IMG/VR virus record: IMGVR_UViG_3300045283_000038
Location: 1 to 20,643 of that record
Length of the DNA stretch: 20,643 nt
Reading direction: 5' to 3' (one strand)
DNA from: a virus
Within the stretch, counting starts at the first letter, position 1, and each line of letters begins with the position of its first letter. The notes under the pieces were generated by a model. The model was not told the DNA's origin and ran no database searches. It saw nothing but the letters and a program-made list of their open reading frames with translations. Positions 13,288 through 20,643 of this stretch are shown here, piece by piece. The translations under genes were made by a program, and so were the position numbers.

Positions 13288-14438
13288 TCACGCCTCGCGA
13301 CGTCATGGCGCATTTATGGCGCTACCTGCCATCAGTGACAAATCTATTCAATGAGCAGCTGACGATTACCAATGTCACGGTAACTGGTGGCCTGATTACT
13401 GGCACGATCACGGCTGGTACTCCAACTGTCGACCAGAAGCTGTTGCTGTCAGGCATCAAGGTTCGCAACCCGATTGTCGCTTACGTCAACAATGGCGATG
13501 GCACCGCACGCTTTACGACTGCCCACGATCATGACCAGACTGAGCCGCATCAGCGCCTAGATACGCAGCAACTCCAACTCGGCGGAATTACTCCGTCAGT
13601 CTGGAACGGCCTGCACAGTATCGATTCCATTCCTAATCGCCGGACATTTGAAATCAAGCTGATTGAGTCGTTAACTCTTGACGGCTCGTGGACGTTCGAC
13701 GGAACTTATGTCCTTGATGAAGTAACGCCACCTACTGGCGGCTACCTGATTGAGCAGCCGACTGGCGTGCTTGGCATCGGAACCGTAACTGCGGTTGTCG
13801 GCACTACGGTTACCATCGATCCGGCAGAAGGCATCTTTCACTATGATGGCGTGATCGATACCATCACCGTTAACACGCGGATCCGCGCAAGAGCAGCCGC
13901 CGATATCACTCGCGCCGAGGCTATCTACACTAAGCAGGGCGCCGCGAAGCCATTCATATTCGTTATCATGACCGACGTATCAGTCTCGAAGGATCGCCAC
14001 ACGCCAAACGATGGCTTGGCGACCTTCACTAAGCAGGACATGCGCCTTCTCAGGCTGCTCCAGAACTTCGCGATTGCCGTATTCATTCCGACTGCCGACG
14101 ATATCGGCGGCGACAACGCCCAGCACATGGCCTATGGCGAGATCTATAGCGCGCTGACGAAGATCTTCTACGGCTTCGGGTTCAGCGATGAATCAGCTAT
14201 TGATTACGTCACCGTGTCAGCCGGCCATGGTCCTGGCTTATATAATTCAGCGTACTACCTGCATGTGTATGACTGGCAAGTACCGAATGTGATAACCTTT
14301 GAATCTGGATTTGACGGTCAATCCCCATTCATTACCGACGTTGCATTCAGGGATATCAATCAGTCCCTCTATGTAAATAGCAGCGATAAGGCCATAATGT
14401 CTATGGCATTAGACTTAGACGAGGAACCTCTGCCGTGA
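13284..14438 (+). CDS. Mu gp37-like tail terminator with inserted beta domain (384 aa)
   Basis: In Mu-type tails the gene just ahead of DUF2635 and the sheath encodes the tail terminator, which caps the tail tube; this gene holds that place. The N-terminal 25 residues and the C-terminal half (about 205-384: 'TRAEAIYTKQGAAKPFIFVIMTD', 'FTKQDMRLLRLLQNFAIAVFIPTADD', 'YGEIYSALTKIFYGF', 'YYLHVYDWQVPNVITFESGFD') fit such a fold. Between them (about 27-200) lies a Thr/Gly-rich beta insertion: 'VTVTGGLITGTITAGTP' and 'NPIVAYVNNGDGTARFTTAHDHD' followed by 'IPNRRTFEIKL'. The insertion resembles repeated Ig-like or immunoglobulin-fold modules found in many phage proteins. The protein is over twice the usual length (about 150-190 aa). 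Confidence 0.7.
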   Translation: MITPRDVMAHLWRYLPSVTNLFNEQLTITNVTVTGGLITGTITAGTPTVDQKLLLSGIKVRNPIVAYVNNGDGTARFTTAHDHDQTEPHQRLDTQQLQLGGITPSVWNGLHSIDSIPNRRTFEIKLIESLTLDGSWTFDGTYVLDEVTPPTGGYLIEQPTGVLGIGTVTAVVGTTVTIDPAEGIFHYDGVIDTITVNTRIRARAAADITRAEAIYTKQGAAKPFIFVIMTDVSVSKDRHTPNDGLATFTKQDMRLLRLLQNFAIAVFIPTADDIGGDNAQHMAYGEIYSALTKIFYGFGFSDESAIDYVTVSAGHGPGLYNSAYYLHVYDWQVPNVITFESGFDGQSPFITDVAFRDINQSLYVNSSDKAIMSMALDLDEEPLP

Positions 14439-14647
14439 TCAAGTCGATTACCATCGAGAACAAAAGCATGGTTAGCTTGCACGGCCTTGGTGCTGGCGAA
14501 AAAACCGATATCCAAGTTGATGAGGAAGGTACGCCTCTTGATCAACATTGGCGCCGCCGTTTTGCCGATAGCGCTATTGATGGCTGCATTGCAGTTGTCC
14601 AAGCCGAACAACCGAAAGCCAAGGCGCCCAATAAGGAGGCCGAATAA
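14435..14647 (+). CDS. DUF2635-type small protein (Mu gp38-like, 70 aa)
   Basis: Starts with GTG at 14435 in a GTGA overlap, with GAGGAA eight bases upstream. The core 'EGTPLDQHWRRRFADSAIDGCIAVV' (about residues 31-54) matches the DUF2635 pattern '...P...WRRRL.DG.V...', a family encoded immediately upstream of the sheath in Mu-like phages. The N-terminus is beta-rich ('ITIENKSMVSLHGLGAGEKTDI') and the C-terminus is a Lys/Ala/Glu tail. The function is unknown; constant linkage to the sheath suggests a tail-assembly role. Its TAA overlaps the sheath ATG by one base. Confidence 0.82.
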   Translation: MIKSITIENKSMVSLHGLGAGEKTDIQVDEEGTPLDQHWRRRFADSAIDGCIAVVQAEQPKAKAPNKEAE

Positions 14648-16227
14648 TGTCTGCCACAAGCAACCCGCGTATTAATATCTCGCTGCTTCCGGCGGCCATT
14701 GTCAGCGCCTTTGCGGATCGTCGTGACTTGCTGGTTGGTGTTGTGCCGACTGCGGCTACAGCGACTACTGGCGCCCTGGTGTCTAACGTCAACTCCCTGA
14801 CCCTGGCGCAGAAGCGCGCTCAGTTTGGTACTGGCGAATTGTTTAACCGAGTGCAGAAGTGGCTGGCATCGAATGCCGGTAACTCACCGCTCGATGTGAT
14901 CGCGGTCAAAGAGAATGGCGCCGGTACTGCGGCTACTGCCTCTATCGCATTCACTGGCCCAGCAACCGCTGCCGGCTCGATTACGGTATCGGCGGTCGAC
15001 GAATTCCTGTTCACCGTTACCGTGCAGGTAGCAGTTGGCGATACGGCTACGGTCATTGGTGCGGCAGTTAGCACCGCACTGAACGCGCTGGTCGATGCGC
15101 CATTCACTTCTGCCGCCGTAACTGGCACCGTAACGATTACGGCTGACGAGAAAGGCACCAGCGGCAACTACTACGGCCTCAAGATCTCGTCGATTCTTCC
15201 GGCCGGTGTAGGCCAGACTTTGACCGGCTGGGCTGGTGGCTTGACCGATCCGGTTTTGACCACTCTGTTCGACGTAATCACCAGTATCCGCTACACAGGC
15301 ATCAGCTTTCCGGAATACTGGCAGGCCAACTTGAGCTTGGTTAAAACTTTGCTTGAGGCTCGCTTCAATGCTGCCAATGACATTATTGATGGCACGGCCT
15401 TCCATGGCCGCAGCCTGACCTATGCGAACGCCCTGACTGCGGTATCTACCGAGAACAGCCAGACCATCGTGATGGGCGGCAACAACAAGATCACCACATT
15501 GAACCAGATCGGGCCTGCGATCCTTCAGCCTGCTGACTGGACTCTGGCTTACTTCATGGGCGTTCGCGCGCGCCTCCTTACCCCTGGCGCTCCGATTGCT
15601 AGCTTTATCGTGACCACGTCCGGGCTTCTGGATACTTTTGGCGGCCCCGCACTGGCATCATTGCCATATTTCAATACACCGCTGGCCCAGACCCCACTGG
15701 CATCTCCTGCGATCCTGTATGCGACCGCCGAGCAGCGCGACCTGGAAACTCAGGGCTTCACTACTTTCGGCGTGAACATCAGCAACAATGCAATGATCAT
15801 GGGCCCGACGGCCACCAACTGGAAGACGGACGCATCCGGCAATGCCAACATCTCATTCCATTATCTGGACTATGTAGATACCGGTTCGGCTTGCCGAGAA
15901 ATCTTCTGGCGCACGCTGCGCTCGACCTTTGCTCAGTCTCGATTGACTGAGGGTGATCTGATTCCTGGCCGCTCAATGGCAAATGCCGAGAGCATCAAGT
16001 CGGAACTGTTGCGGATCTATCGCGTGCTGGCTGGTCAAGCGCTTACTCAGGCTGGAGATGCTGCCGAGAAATACTTCAGCGACAACACCAAGGTAACCAT
16101 CAGCCTCGCCACTGGTGCCGCGACCATCACCGGCCCGCTGCCAATCGTCACCCAATTGCGCCAGCTCGATTATGCGCTTCAATTCAGTTTCTCGGTCGGC
16201 TCGACCGGCACGCAAGTGACCTTTTAA
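14647..16227 (+). CDS. Contractile tail sheath protein (Mu L-like)
   Basis: 526 aa, typical for Mu-type sheaths. It polymerises around the tail tube and contracts during infection. AAGGAGG precedes ATG 14647. The N-terminus 'INISLLPAAIVSAFADRRDLLVGVVPTAA' is the sheath start pattern. A variable Ala/Thr/Val-rich beta domain lies at about 95-190 ('ASIAFTGPATAAGSITVSAVDEFLFTVTVQVAVGDTATVIGAAVSTALNALVDAPFTSAA'). The core has 'SFPEYWQANLSLVKTLLEARF', 'ERDLETQGFTTFGVN' (as EQRDLETQGFTTFGVN), and the C-terminal donor-strand region with 'YRVLAGQALTQAGDAAEKYF' and 'LPIVTQLRQLDYALQFSF'. It makes the tail myovirus-type despite the siphovirus-like HK97 head genes. Confidence 0.93.
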   Translation: MSATSNPRINISLLPAAIVSAFADRRDLLVGVVPTAATATTGALVSNVNSLTLAQKRAQFGTGELFNRVQKWLASNAGNSPLDVIAVKENGAGTAATASIAFTGPATAAGSITVSAVDEFLFTVTVQVAVGDTATVIGAAVSTALNALVDAPFTSAAVTGTVTITADEKGTSGNYYGLKISSILPAGVGQTLTGWAGGLTDPVLTTLFDVITSIRYTGISFPEYWQANLSLVKTLLEARFNAANDIIDGTAFHGRSLTYANALTAVSTENSQTIVMGGNNKITTLNQIGPAILQPADWTLAYFMGVRARLLTPGAPIASFIVTTSGLLDTFGGPALASLPYFNTPLAQTPLASPAILYATAEQRDLETQGFTTFGVNISNNAMIMGPTATNWKTDASGNANISFHYLDYVDTGSACREIFWRTLRSTFAQSRLTEGDLIPGRSMANAESIKSELLRIYRVLAGQALTQAGDAAEKYFSDNTKVTISLATGAATITGPLPIVTQLRQLDYALQFSFSVGSTGTQVTF

Positions 16228-16240
16228 GGAGGCCGACTAA

Positions 16241-16642
16241 ATGGCAATTACACTTTCAGTACCATCGGTCATCGTTAATAACGAGACCATTTCGATTGTG
16301 CCGAACTCGTTCAGCTACGATGGGGGCGAGGGCGAGATCAATGTTCGCGCCGCCTCTGGTGGTGGCAACACCGTCGAGTCGGTTCACTCGGTCAATGCCG
16401 AAAAGAAAATCGGCAACTGCAAGTTCGAGGTTTATCTGACGCCAGACATGGACTCTCGTGTTCGGTCTTGGAAAAACCAAGTTGGCCAGAATAACATTCA
16501 GTTCGTTCAGCGCCTGAGTGGTGGCGGTTCCGTTACTCGCTCATTCTCGCGCATGTCGCTGATCAACCAAGTAGAGCGCAAGGCATCTTCTGATGGCGTT
16601 GTCTCTCTTGAGTTCCACGGCGATCCGATGACCGGCGTTTAA
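16241..16642 (+). CDS. Tail tube protein (Mu M-like)
   Basis: 133 aa, 13 bases after the sheath with a strong AAGGAGG ribosome site. Typical tube features: an early beta strand set 'VIVNNETISIVPNSFSYDGGEGEINVRAASGGG', the 'SVHSVNAEKKIGNCKFEVYLTPDMDSRVRSWKNQVGQNNIQF' core, and the end 'SLINQVERKASSDGVVSLEFHGDPMTG'. The order sheath, tube, chaperone, tape measure is the standard contractile-tail module. Length is within the 110-180 range of the family. Nothing unusual is visible. Confidence 0.88.
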   Translation: MAITLSVPSVIVNNETISIVPNSFSYDGGEGEINVRAASGGGNTVESVHSVNAEKKIGNCKFEVYLTPDMDSRVRSWKNQVGQNNIQFVQRLSGGGSVTRSFSRMSLINQVERKASSDGVVSLEFHGDPMTGV

Positions 16643-16668
16643 TAATTAATATTGGCTGAGGGGCAATT

Positions 16669-17208
16669 ATGATTCACGACGGGACTACTGAGTTCTTTTC
16701 CGAGCACGAGGTTTCATATAGCTGCAAAGGCGCCGTCAAAGAGACGAACATCTTTGTTCTGCGTGAGCCTGGCATGGATCACTACAAGCATTACATGCGC
16801 ATCAAGCAAATGTTCATGCAGATGTTCATGGAGGCCGGCGAGAAACACAAAAACAAGAGCACCGATATCTCTGGCGAAGAAGTCAAAGCCATTGAGGAAG
16901 ATCACGAGCAGAACAGCGAAGAGTTCGCCGAGACACTTGAGATGCTTCTGCTGACCTCCGAAAAGATCGACGCCTCGGATTTTCTTGATACGTTCCGCTC
17001 AATGGCCTGCATGAAAGCCGGCAAGCCGATTGTAATACTGGATGGCGAGCAATCAATGACCGACTCTATCTGGTCGACTATGCACCCTGATGACGGCTAC
17101 AAAATGGCAATCCGGTGGGCAGCTTTTTTCGCTATGCCCTCGGCAGACGGCCAGAAGACTTCGTCGACCAAGCTGTCAGCATCACGAGGGCAAGCGAAGG
17201 TGGTATAA
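16669..17208 (+). CDS. Tail assembly chaperone, short (zero-frame) product
   Basis: 179 aa. GAGGGG precedes ATG 16669. The chaperone binds the tape measure and recruits tube subunits; it is not in the final virion. The protein is acidic and helical, with Met-rich 'HYMRIKQMFMQMFMEAGEKHKN', 'EEDHEQNSEEFAETLEMLLLTSEKIDASDFLDTFRSMACMKAGKPIVILDGEQ' and 'MHPDDGYKMAIRWAAFF'. Its position between tube and tape measure is diagnostic. The last 25 codons, after the slippery heptamer at 17124-17130, are read only when no frameshift occurs. Confidence 0.85.
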   Translation: MIHDGTTEFFSEHEVSYSCKGAVKETNIFVLREPGMDHYKHYMRIKQMFMQMFMEAGEKHKNKSTDISGEEVKAIEEDHEQNSEEFAETLEMLLLTSEKIDASDFLDTFRSMACMKAGKPIVILDGEQSMTDSIWSTMHPDDGYKMAIRWAAFFAMPSADGQKTSSTKLSASRGQAKVV

Positions 17209-17288
17209 GCTACGAATGCGCCAAAGAAATGCCTCTCTGGGAGGTTGAGAGAGTCTGCAAGGCTTTAGAGAAAATAAACCGCAAGTAA
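16669..17288 (+). CDS. Tail assembly chaperone, -1 frameshift product
   Basis: Predicted 206-aa fusion: zero frame to TTC 17128-17130, then -1 from C17130 (CGC TAT GCC...) to a TAA at 17286-17288. The extension of 52 residues begins RYALGRRPEDFVDQA and ends 'EGGISYECAKEMPLWEVERVCKALEKINRK', a pattern typical of the frameshifted half of tail chaperones ('GG.SY....EMP..E'). This accounts for 80 bases between the short product's stop and the tape measure gene. Known families (lambda G/GT, Mu 41/42 and others) use such a shift to set the ratio of the two chaperones. The frame and heptamer are read directly; the efficiency is unknown. Confidence 0.8.
17124..17130 (+). promoter_or_regulatory. Slippery heptamer T TTT TTC for -1 frameshifting
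   Basis: In the zero frame the codons are GCT TTT TTC, giving the canonical X XXY YYZ heptamer T TTT TTC. Both tRNAs can re-pair with TTT TTT after slipping one base back. The -1 frame is then open for 52 codons. No strong downstream stimulatory stem is obvious by eye; only short GCC/GGC pairings are possible just 3' of it. Confidence 0.85.
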
Positions 17289-17298
17289 GGGGCTTACG

Positions 17299-19299
17299 AT
17301 GGCATTTAACATCGCGTATACCTATCAGTTGATCGACAAGTATACGGCCCCGATTCAAAAGATCATTGCCGCCACTCGTGCGCATACTCGATATCTAAAA
17401 GAAAACCAAATCGCTCTCCGCGAGAGCAATGCCACGCTAGCCAAGATGGTTGTTAATGCTGGGAAAACTGGCACGGCAATGACTCGCCTAGCGAATAGAT
17501 CTGAGCGTCTCAATGGCTCTCTTAAGGCGCTACAGCACAGCAATGCATTCGACCATCTGACTACTCAGGCCAAAGCCCTGAATGACCAGATTGATAGGAT
17601 GGGGCGCGCCTCGCTGCCAGGATTTCCGGCTGGCGCGGTTCCTGGACGCCATCCCGGTGCAGTTCCAGGCCGCAGCGCACCAGCAAGTAAACATGTCGAC
17701 CGAGCATCTCGCTTCGGCGGTGCTGCATCCGCACTTGGCGGTATTGGTGCCGGCATGGCAATTACAAACATCCTCAAACAAACCGCAGCCGTCGAAAATG
17801 CGATGATCGACCTCGGGCGCGCAACCAACTTGCCCAAGGCAGAACTCAAGGCATTCGAAGAGCGCTTCATGACGCTCTCTGAAAAGATCGGCATCAGCAC
17901 TGATAAGCTGGCCATCATGGCATTTGAGGGCTCAAAGCTTGGACTGCCCAACGAGGAGCTTGATAAGTTCGTCAATATCACGGCTAAGGCTGCTGTAGCC
18001 TTTGAAGTCGCCGAGGAAGAGGCTGGCCGCGCCCTAGGCTCAATCAAGACCAAGATGGGCTTTTCAATTGGTGGTCTTGAAGAATTTATGGATCGGATGA
18101 ACGTCGTCGCCGATAAGACATCGGCTGATGGCGAGCGCATGATCAATATCGCTGAGCGACTGTCCGGCACATTCAATACGCTAAAGCTTGACCCATCTGT
18201 GGCATCTGGCTTGATTGGTGTTGCCGATCAACTTGAAAGATCGCCAGAGCTAGCTGCTTCCGGCATGGACATGGTCATCAACAAGATGATGCAGTCCAAG
18301 GCGCTAGCCGCAAAAATGATCGCCGATCCGGTCGGAACAATTCGGAATGTATTCACCAAGCTTGCAAAACTTCCGCAGGCCGAGAAAATCCTAACACTGA
18401 CAAAAATGTTCGGCTCGCATGCAGCGCATTTCGCCGTGAAACTTGCAAGCAACATGCAGGTGTTTGAGGACACCATGAAGATTGCAGCAAGCTCAGGGAC
18501 GCTTGGCAGTATGCAGCGCGAGATGAACTCCAAGCTTGATTCGCTGACCATGCATTGGAATAACCTCAGGAATGCCGCTAACAACGCCAAGACCGCATTT
18601 GGCGAGGGCATGAAAGAGGACATTAAAAAAATCAGCGACAAGATCCAGGAAATGGTCCCTAAGATTCGTGAATTTACCCGAGAGCATCCTGGCTTTGTAA
18701 GAATAGCTGCGGCTGTAGGAATAATGACTGCCGCAATTGTGCTGGCAGTCCCTATCGCATGGGCGCTTGGTGCTGCATTAGCTTTCATTGGTGCCCCAAT
18801 ACTTATAGCTGCTGCGGCTATAGGGCTAATGGCTGCGCGATGGGATGAAATGGAGCAGGCCGGCCATCCAGTAGTAACTCTCATTCATTCGATCACACGC
18901 AGAGTCGGCCATATCATTGATAAATTCAAAGAATTTGATACGGCTAGTGATGGATCGAGCAAGTCAATTAAAATTCTAGCGAAGGCATTTGATTGGCTTA
19001 CGGAATTTCTTGCGCTTCCGCTTAAGATGATTGATTTGCTGCTTGCCGGCCTTGAGAAACTGATGGGGTATCAAGATAAGATCCAGCCAATCGGCATGCT
19101 GACCGATACCGAGTCATCACTGAGCAAGCTGATCCCGCCAAATATCAAGGCCGCCTCGAACATCCATTCGCTAACCGGCGGCAATCCGGGGTCCGCATCG
19201 GTCAATGGCACAATTACCGTCAAGGCCGAGCCAGGAACCAAGGCAACAGTTAGCCAGCCAAATCTCCCTACTGGCAGCAATTTGCTGATGGCAAAGTAA
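17299..19299 (+). CDS. Tail tape measure protein
   Basis: 666 aa, which at about 1.5 angstrom per residue predicts a tail near 100 nm. It occupies the tube lumen, sets tail length and helps DNA cross the inner membrane. The start ATG 17299 follows TAAGGGG. The N-terminus is helical and basic; a flexible 'GAVPGRHPGAVPGRSAP' stretch (about 113-130) precedes the conserved TP901-type tape measure segment 'AVENAMIDLGRATNLPKAELKAFEERFMTLSEKIGISTDKLAIMAFEGSKLG...AKAAVAFEVAEEEAGRALG'. Residues about 466-514 are strongly hydrophobic and may form two membrane-spanning helices. The C-terminal part is helical with a beta-rich end. The gene follows the chaperone directly, as expected. Confidence 0.92.
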   Translation: MAFNIAYTYQLIDKYTAPIQKIIAATRAHTRYLKENQIALRESNATLAKMVVNAGKTGTAMTRLANRSERLNGSLKALQHSNAFDHLTTQAKALNDQIDRMGRASLPGFPAGAVPGRHPGAVPGRSAPASKHVDRASRFGGAASALGGIGAGMAITNILKQTAAVENAMIDLGRATNLPKAELKAFEERFMTLSEKIGISTDKLAIMAFEGSKLGLPNEELDKFVNITAKAAVAFEVAEEEAGRALGSIKTKMGFSIGGLEEFMDRMNVVADKTSADGERMINIAERLSGTFNTLKLDPSVASGLIGVADQLERSPELAASGMDMVINKMMQSKALAAKMIADPVGTIRNVFTKLAKLPQAEKILTLTKMFGSHAAHFAVKLASNMQVFEDTMKIAASSGTLGSMQREMNSKLDSLTMHWNNLRNAANNAKTAFGEGMKEDIKKISDKIQEMVPKIREFTREHPGFVRIAAAVGIMTAAIVLAVPIAWALGAALAFIGAPILIAAAAIGLMAARWDEMEQAGHPVVTLIHSITRRVGHIIDKFKEFDTASDGSSKSIKILAKAFDWLTEFLALPLKMIDLLLAGLEKLMGYQDKIQPIGMLTDTESSLSKLIPPNIKAASNIHSLTGGNPGSASVNGTITVKAEPGTKATVSQPNLPTGSNLLMAK

Positions 19300-19300
19300 A

Positions 19301-20620
19301 ATGACTGACATCTACACTCAGCGACTAGCCCAGGCATCATGGCGCGGCGTAGTGTTCTCGGTTCGCTCCGAGGACCTGCCGACTGGTGGCCGCAAGACTG
19401 CACTGCATGACTTCCCAAACTCAGATGAGCGCTTCATTGAGGATCTTGGCGAGATACCGCAGCGCTTCACTATCAAGGCCTTCGTACACGGCCTGGACTG
19501 GCTTGAGCGTGCGCAGGCGTTAGAGCTTGCATTGCGTACTGCTGGGCCCGGCCGATTGGTCATGCCAACCTTCGGTGCATTCACTGTCTGGGCACTACCA
19601 TACAGCAAGAGCGCATCGCAGGAATCAGTAGGCGAGATCGAGTTCAACCTTGAGTTCGCCACCAGCCGAGCAGTTGCCGGGATTATCGAATCGGCTCCAG
19701 CGCCAGAGATGGTATTTGCGGCTGGCGATACAGCCCGCTCATCCATCGGCGGCGCATTTGCCAAATTCTTCAAGGCGCCACTGAGTTCAATCGGGATTAG
19801 CGCCTCGATCAGCGATCTGACAGCAGCTGCTAATGGCGCCTTCTCATCGGTTGCGAACATCATCTCCGCAGATAGCCTTGGTGAGTTAACTGGAGCCGTG
19901 CGCTCATTGCTGGGTAATGTTGGCGGCCTCATTGGCGACCCGATCAATCTCGCGCTTGAGTTCTTCGGCATTGATGACGATGCGCCAGGCATATGGCAGA
20001 TCATCAGCGAAGGCCTGGATGCGCTCGATTCAGTTAATGCATTGCTTGGCTTCGTGAATGGCTTCGGCAATAACCTGGCACTAATTCAGTCCGACCTAGA
20101 TAGCGGGTCAACAGTTTCTCCGGTATCAGATATCTCGCTGTGGCCAGCCACTACTGACGACCGCATTGAGCGCAACCGCGACCGCACTACCATTGTCGAG
20201 GCTAATCGCCTTGGCGCGCTTGTAGCGGCCTATGAGCAGGCGGCAAATGCTGATTATCAGACCATCGACCAAGTGCAGACCATTCGTGGAAACCTTGAGG
20301 ATGCCTACGTCACAATGATGCAGGTAGAAGCGCAAGATGTTGATTCGGTGCCAGCCCAGAAAGAGGTTAGGGCGGCTATGTCTGATCTGCGCATACGTGC
20401 GCTAGCCGTGCTCGATCAGAAAGCTCAATCAGCATGGCTGACATCGCAGATCGTACGCGCTGGAGCACTAACCGCGCCATCACTGACCTATTTGCTTTAT
20501 GCTGAATCCCTAACTAACGACATTGATTCGCGGGCAATCGAAATTCGACAACTCAATCCACAAGTTTCAGCTATCGAGATGTCAGGCGAGCTAACCGTTT
20601 TGAGGGGTCGCAATGCTTGA
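19301..20620 (+). CDS. DNA circularisation / tail protein (Mu N-like)
   Basis: 439 aa, starting one base after the tape measure stop. The N-terminal 95 residues carry the DNA_circ_N pattern: 'LAQASWRGVVFSVRSEDLPTGGRKTALHDFPNSDERFIEDLGEIPQRFTIKAFVHG' and 'ALRTAGPGRLVMPTFGAFTV'. This family (Mu gpN and relatives) is named for genome circularisation, but its place between tape measure and baseplate genes fits a baseplate or tail-hub component, as shown for similar phages. The rest is helical with a Gly/Ala-rich segment around residues 150-230 and a long C-terminal helical part. It overlaps the next gene by eight bases. Confidence 0.88.
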   Translation: MTDIYTQRLAQASWRGVVFSVRSEDLPTGGRKTALHDFPNSDERFIEDLGEIPQRFTIKAFVHGLDWLERAQALELALRTAGPGRLVMPTFGAFTVWALPYSKSASQESVGEIEFNLEFATSRAVAGIIESAPAPEMVFAAGDTARSSIGGAFAKFFKAPLSSIGISASISDLTAAANGAFSSVANIISADSLGELTGAVRSLLGNVGGLIGDPINLALEFFGIDDDAPGIWQIISEGLDALDSVNALLGFVNGFGNNLALIQSDLDSGSTVSPVSDISLWPATTDDRIERNRDRTTIVEANRLGALVAAYEQAANADYQTIDQVQTIRGNLEDAYVTMMQVEAQDVDSVPAQKEVRAAMSDLRIRALAVLDQKAQSAWLTSQIVRAGALTAPSLTYLLYAESLTNDIDSRAIEIRQLNPQVSAIEMSGELTVLRGRNA

Positions 20621-20643
20621 AATCCGACATAACGGAATCCCGT
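20613..20643 (+). CDS. Baseplate hub protein (Mu P-like), first codons only
   Basis: ATG 20613 follows GAGGGG and overlaps the previous stop by eight bases. Only MLEIRHNGIP is visible before the window ends. Order (tape measure, N-like, then this) predicts the Mu P / baseplate hub gene; the peptide itself is too short to prove it. Confidence 0.5.
   Translation, partial: MLEIRHNGIP

Noticed and set aside
18228-18884. A 218-codon open frame opposite the tape measure gene
   Set aside because: It is antisense to a well-supported coding sequence and rich in Ser/Ile/Ala expected from reversed codons.
1-20643. CRISPR arrays, insertion sequences, integrase, lysis cassette or toxin-antitoxin genes
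   Set aside because: I looked for repeated spacers, transposase or recombinase motifs, and holin/endolysin patterns and saw none; the single membrane protein at 4009 is not enough to call a lysis gene.

Overview
The window is part of a tailed double-stranded DNA phage or prophage. Its late region carries an HK97-type capsid, a Sf6/P22-type terminase and a Mu-type contractile tail, the mosaic architecture known from SfV-like temperate myophages. Gene content and translation signals (strong AGGAGG-type ribosome sites, ATGA/TAATG overlaps, gp-like protein families) point to a Gram-negative, probably gammaproteobacterial host. The host genus cannot be fixed from the sequence; base composition is moderate, about half G+C.

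Layout. Positions 1-148 hold the 5' part of a leftward gene for a small phage protein. Positions 149-978 hold no convincing gene; they contain a Fur-box-like promoter, an ACT microsatellite, a hairpin and a 14-bp palindrome. At 979-1203 is a small rightward gene of unknown role. From about 1198 to 1479 lies what looks like an undescribed structured RNA: a sigma70-like promoter at the end of the 979 gene, a minihelix carrying a tRNA-like T-arm, a four-way junction closed by a 10-bp helix, two small hairpins, and a strong intrinsic terminator 50 bases before terS. The arrangement resembles a late promoter/leader/terminator module such as lambda pR'-6S-tR', or a cis-acting put-like antiterminator.

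Packaging and head (1531-13287): terS, an HNH endonuclease gene inserted between terS and terL, terL, a small membrane protein, then an unusual 2.3-kb block (4296-6520) of structural or decoration-like proteins placed before the portal, one with a reading-frame break. Next come portal, MuF/gp7-like head morphogenesis protein, prohead protease, major capsid protein, a small capsid-associated protein, an intrinsic terminator, a 69-aa protein, and the connector series (gp6-like adaptor, head closure, gp10-like).

Tail (13284-20643): gp37-like tail terminator with an inserted beta domain, DUF2635, contractile sheath, tube, tail assembly chaperone with a textbook -1 frameshift site (T TTT TTC), tape measure, DNA circularisation protein (Mu N-like), and the first codons of a Mu P-like baseplate protein. 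Nearly all genes from 979 rightward are tightly packed or overlapping, so they very probably form one long late transcript tuned by the terminators at 1446-1479 and 11575-11601 and by hairpins over some ribosome sites.
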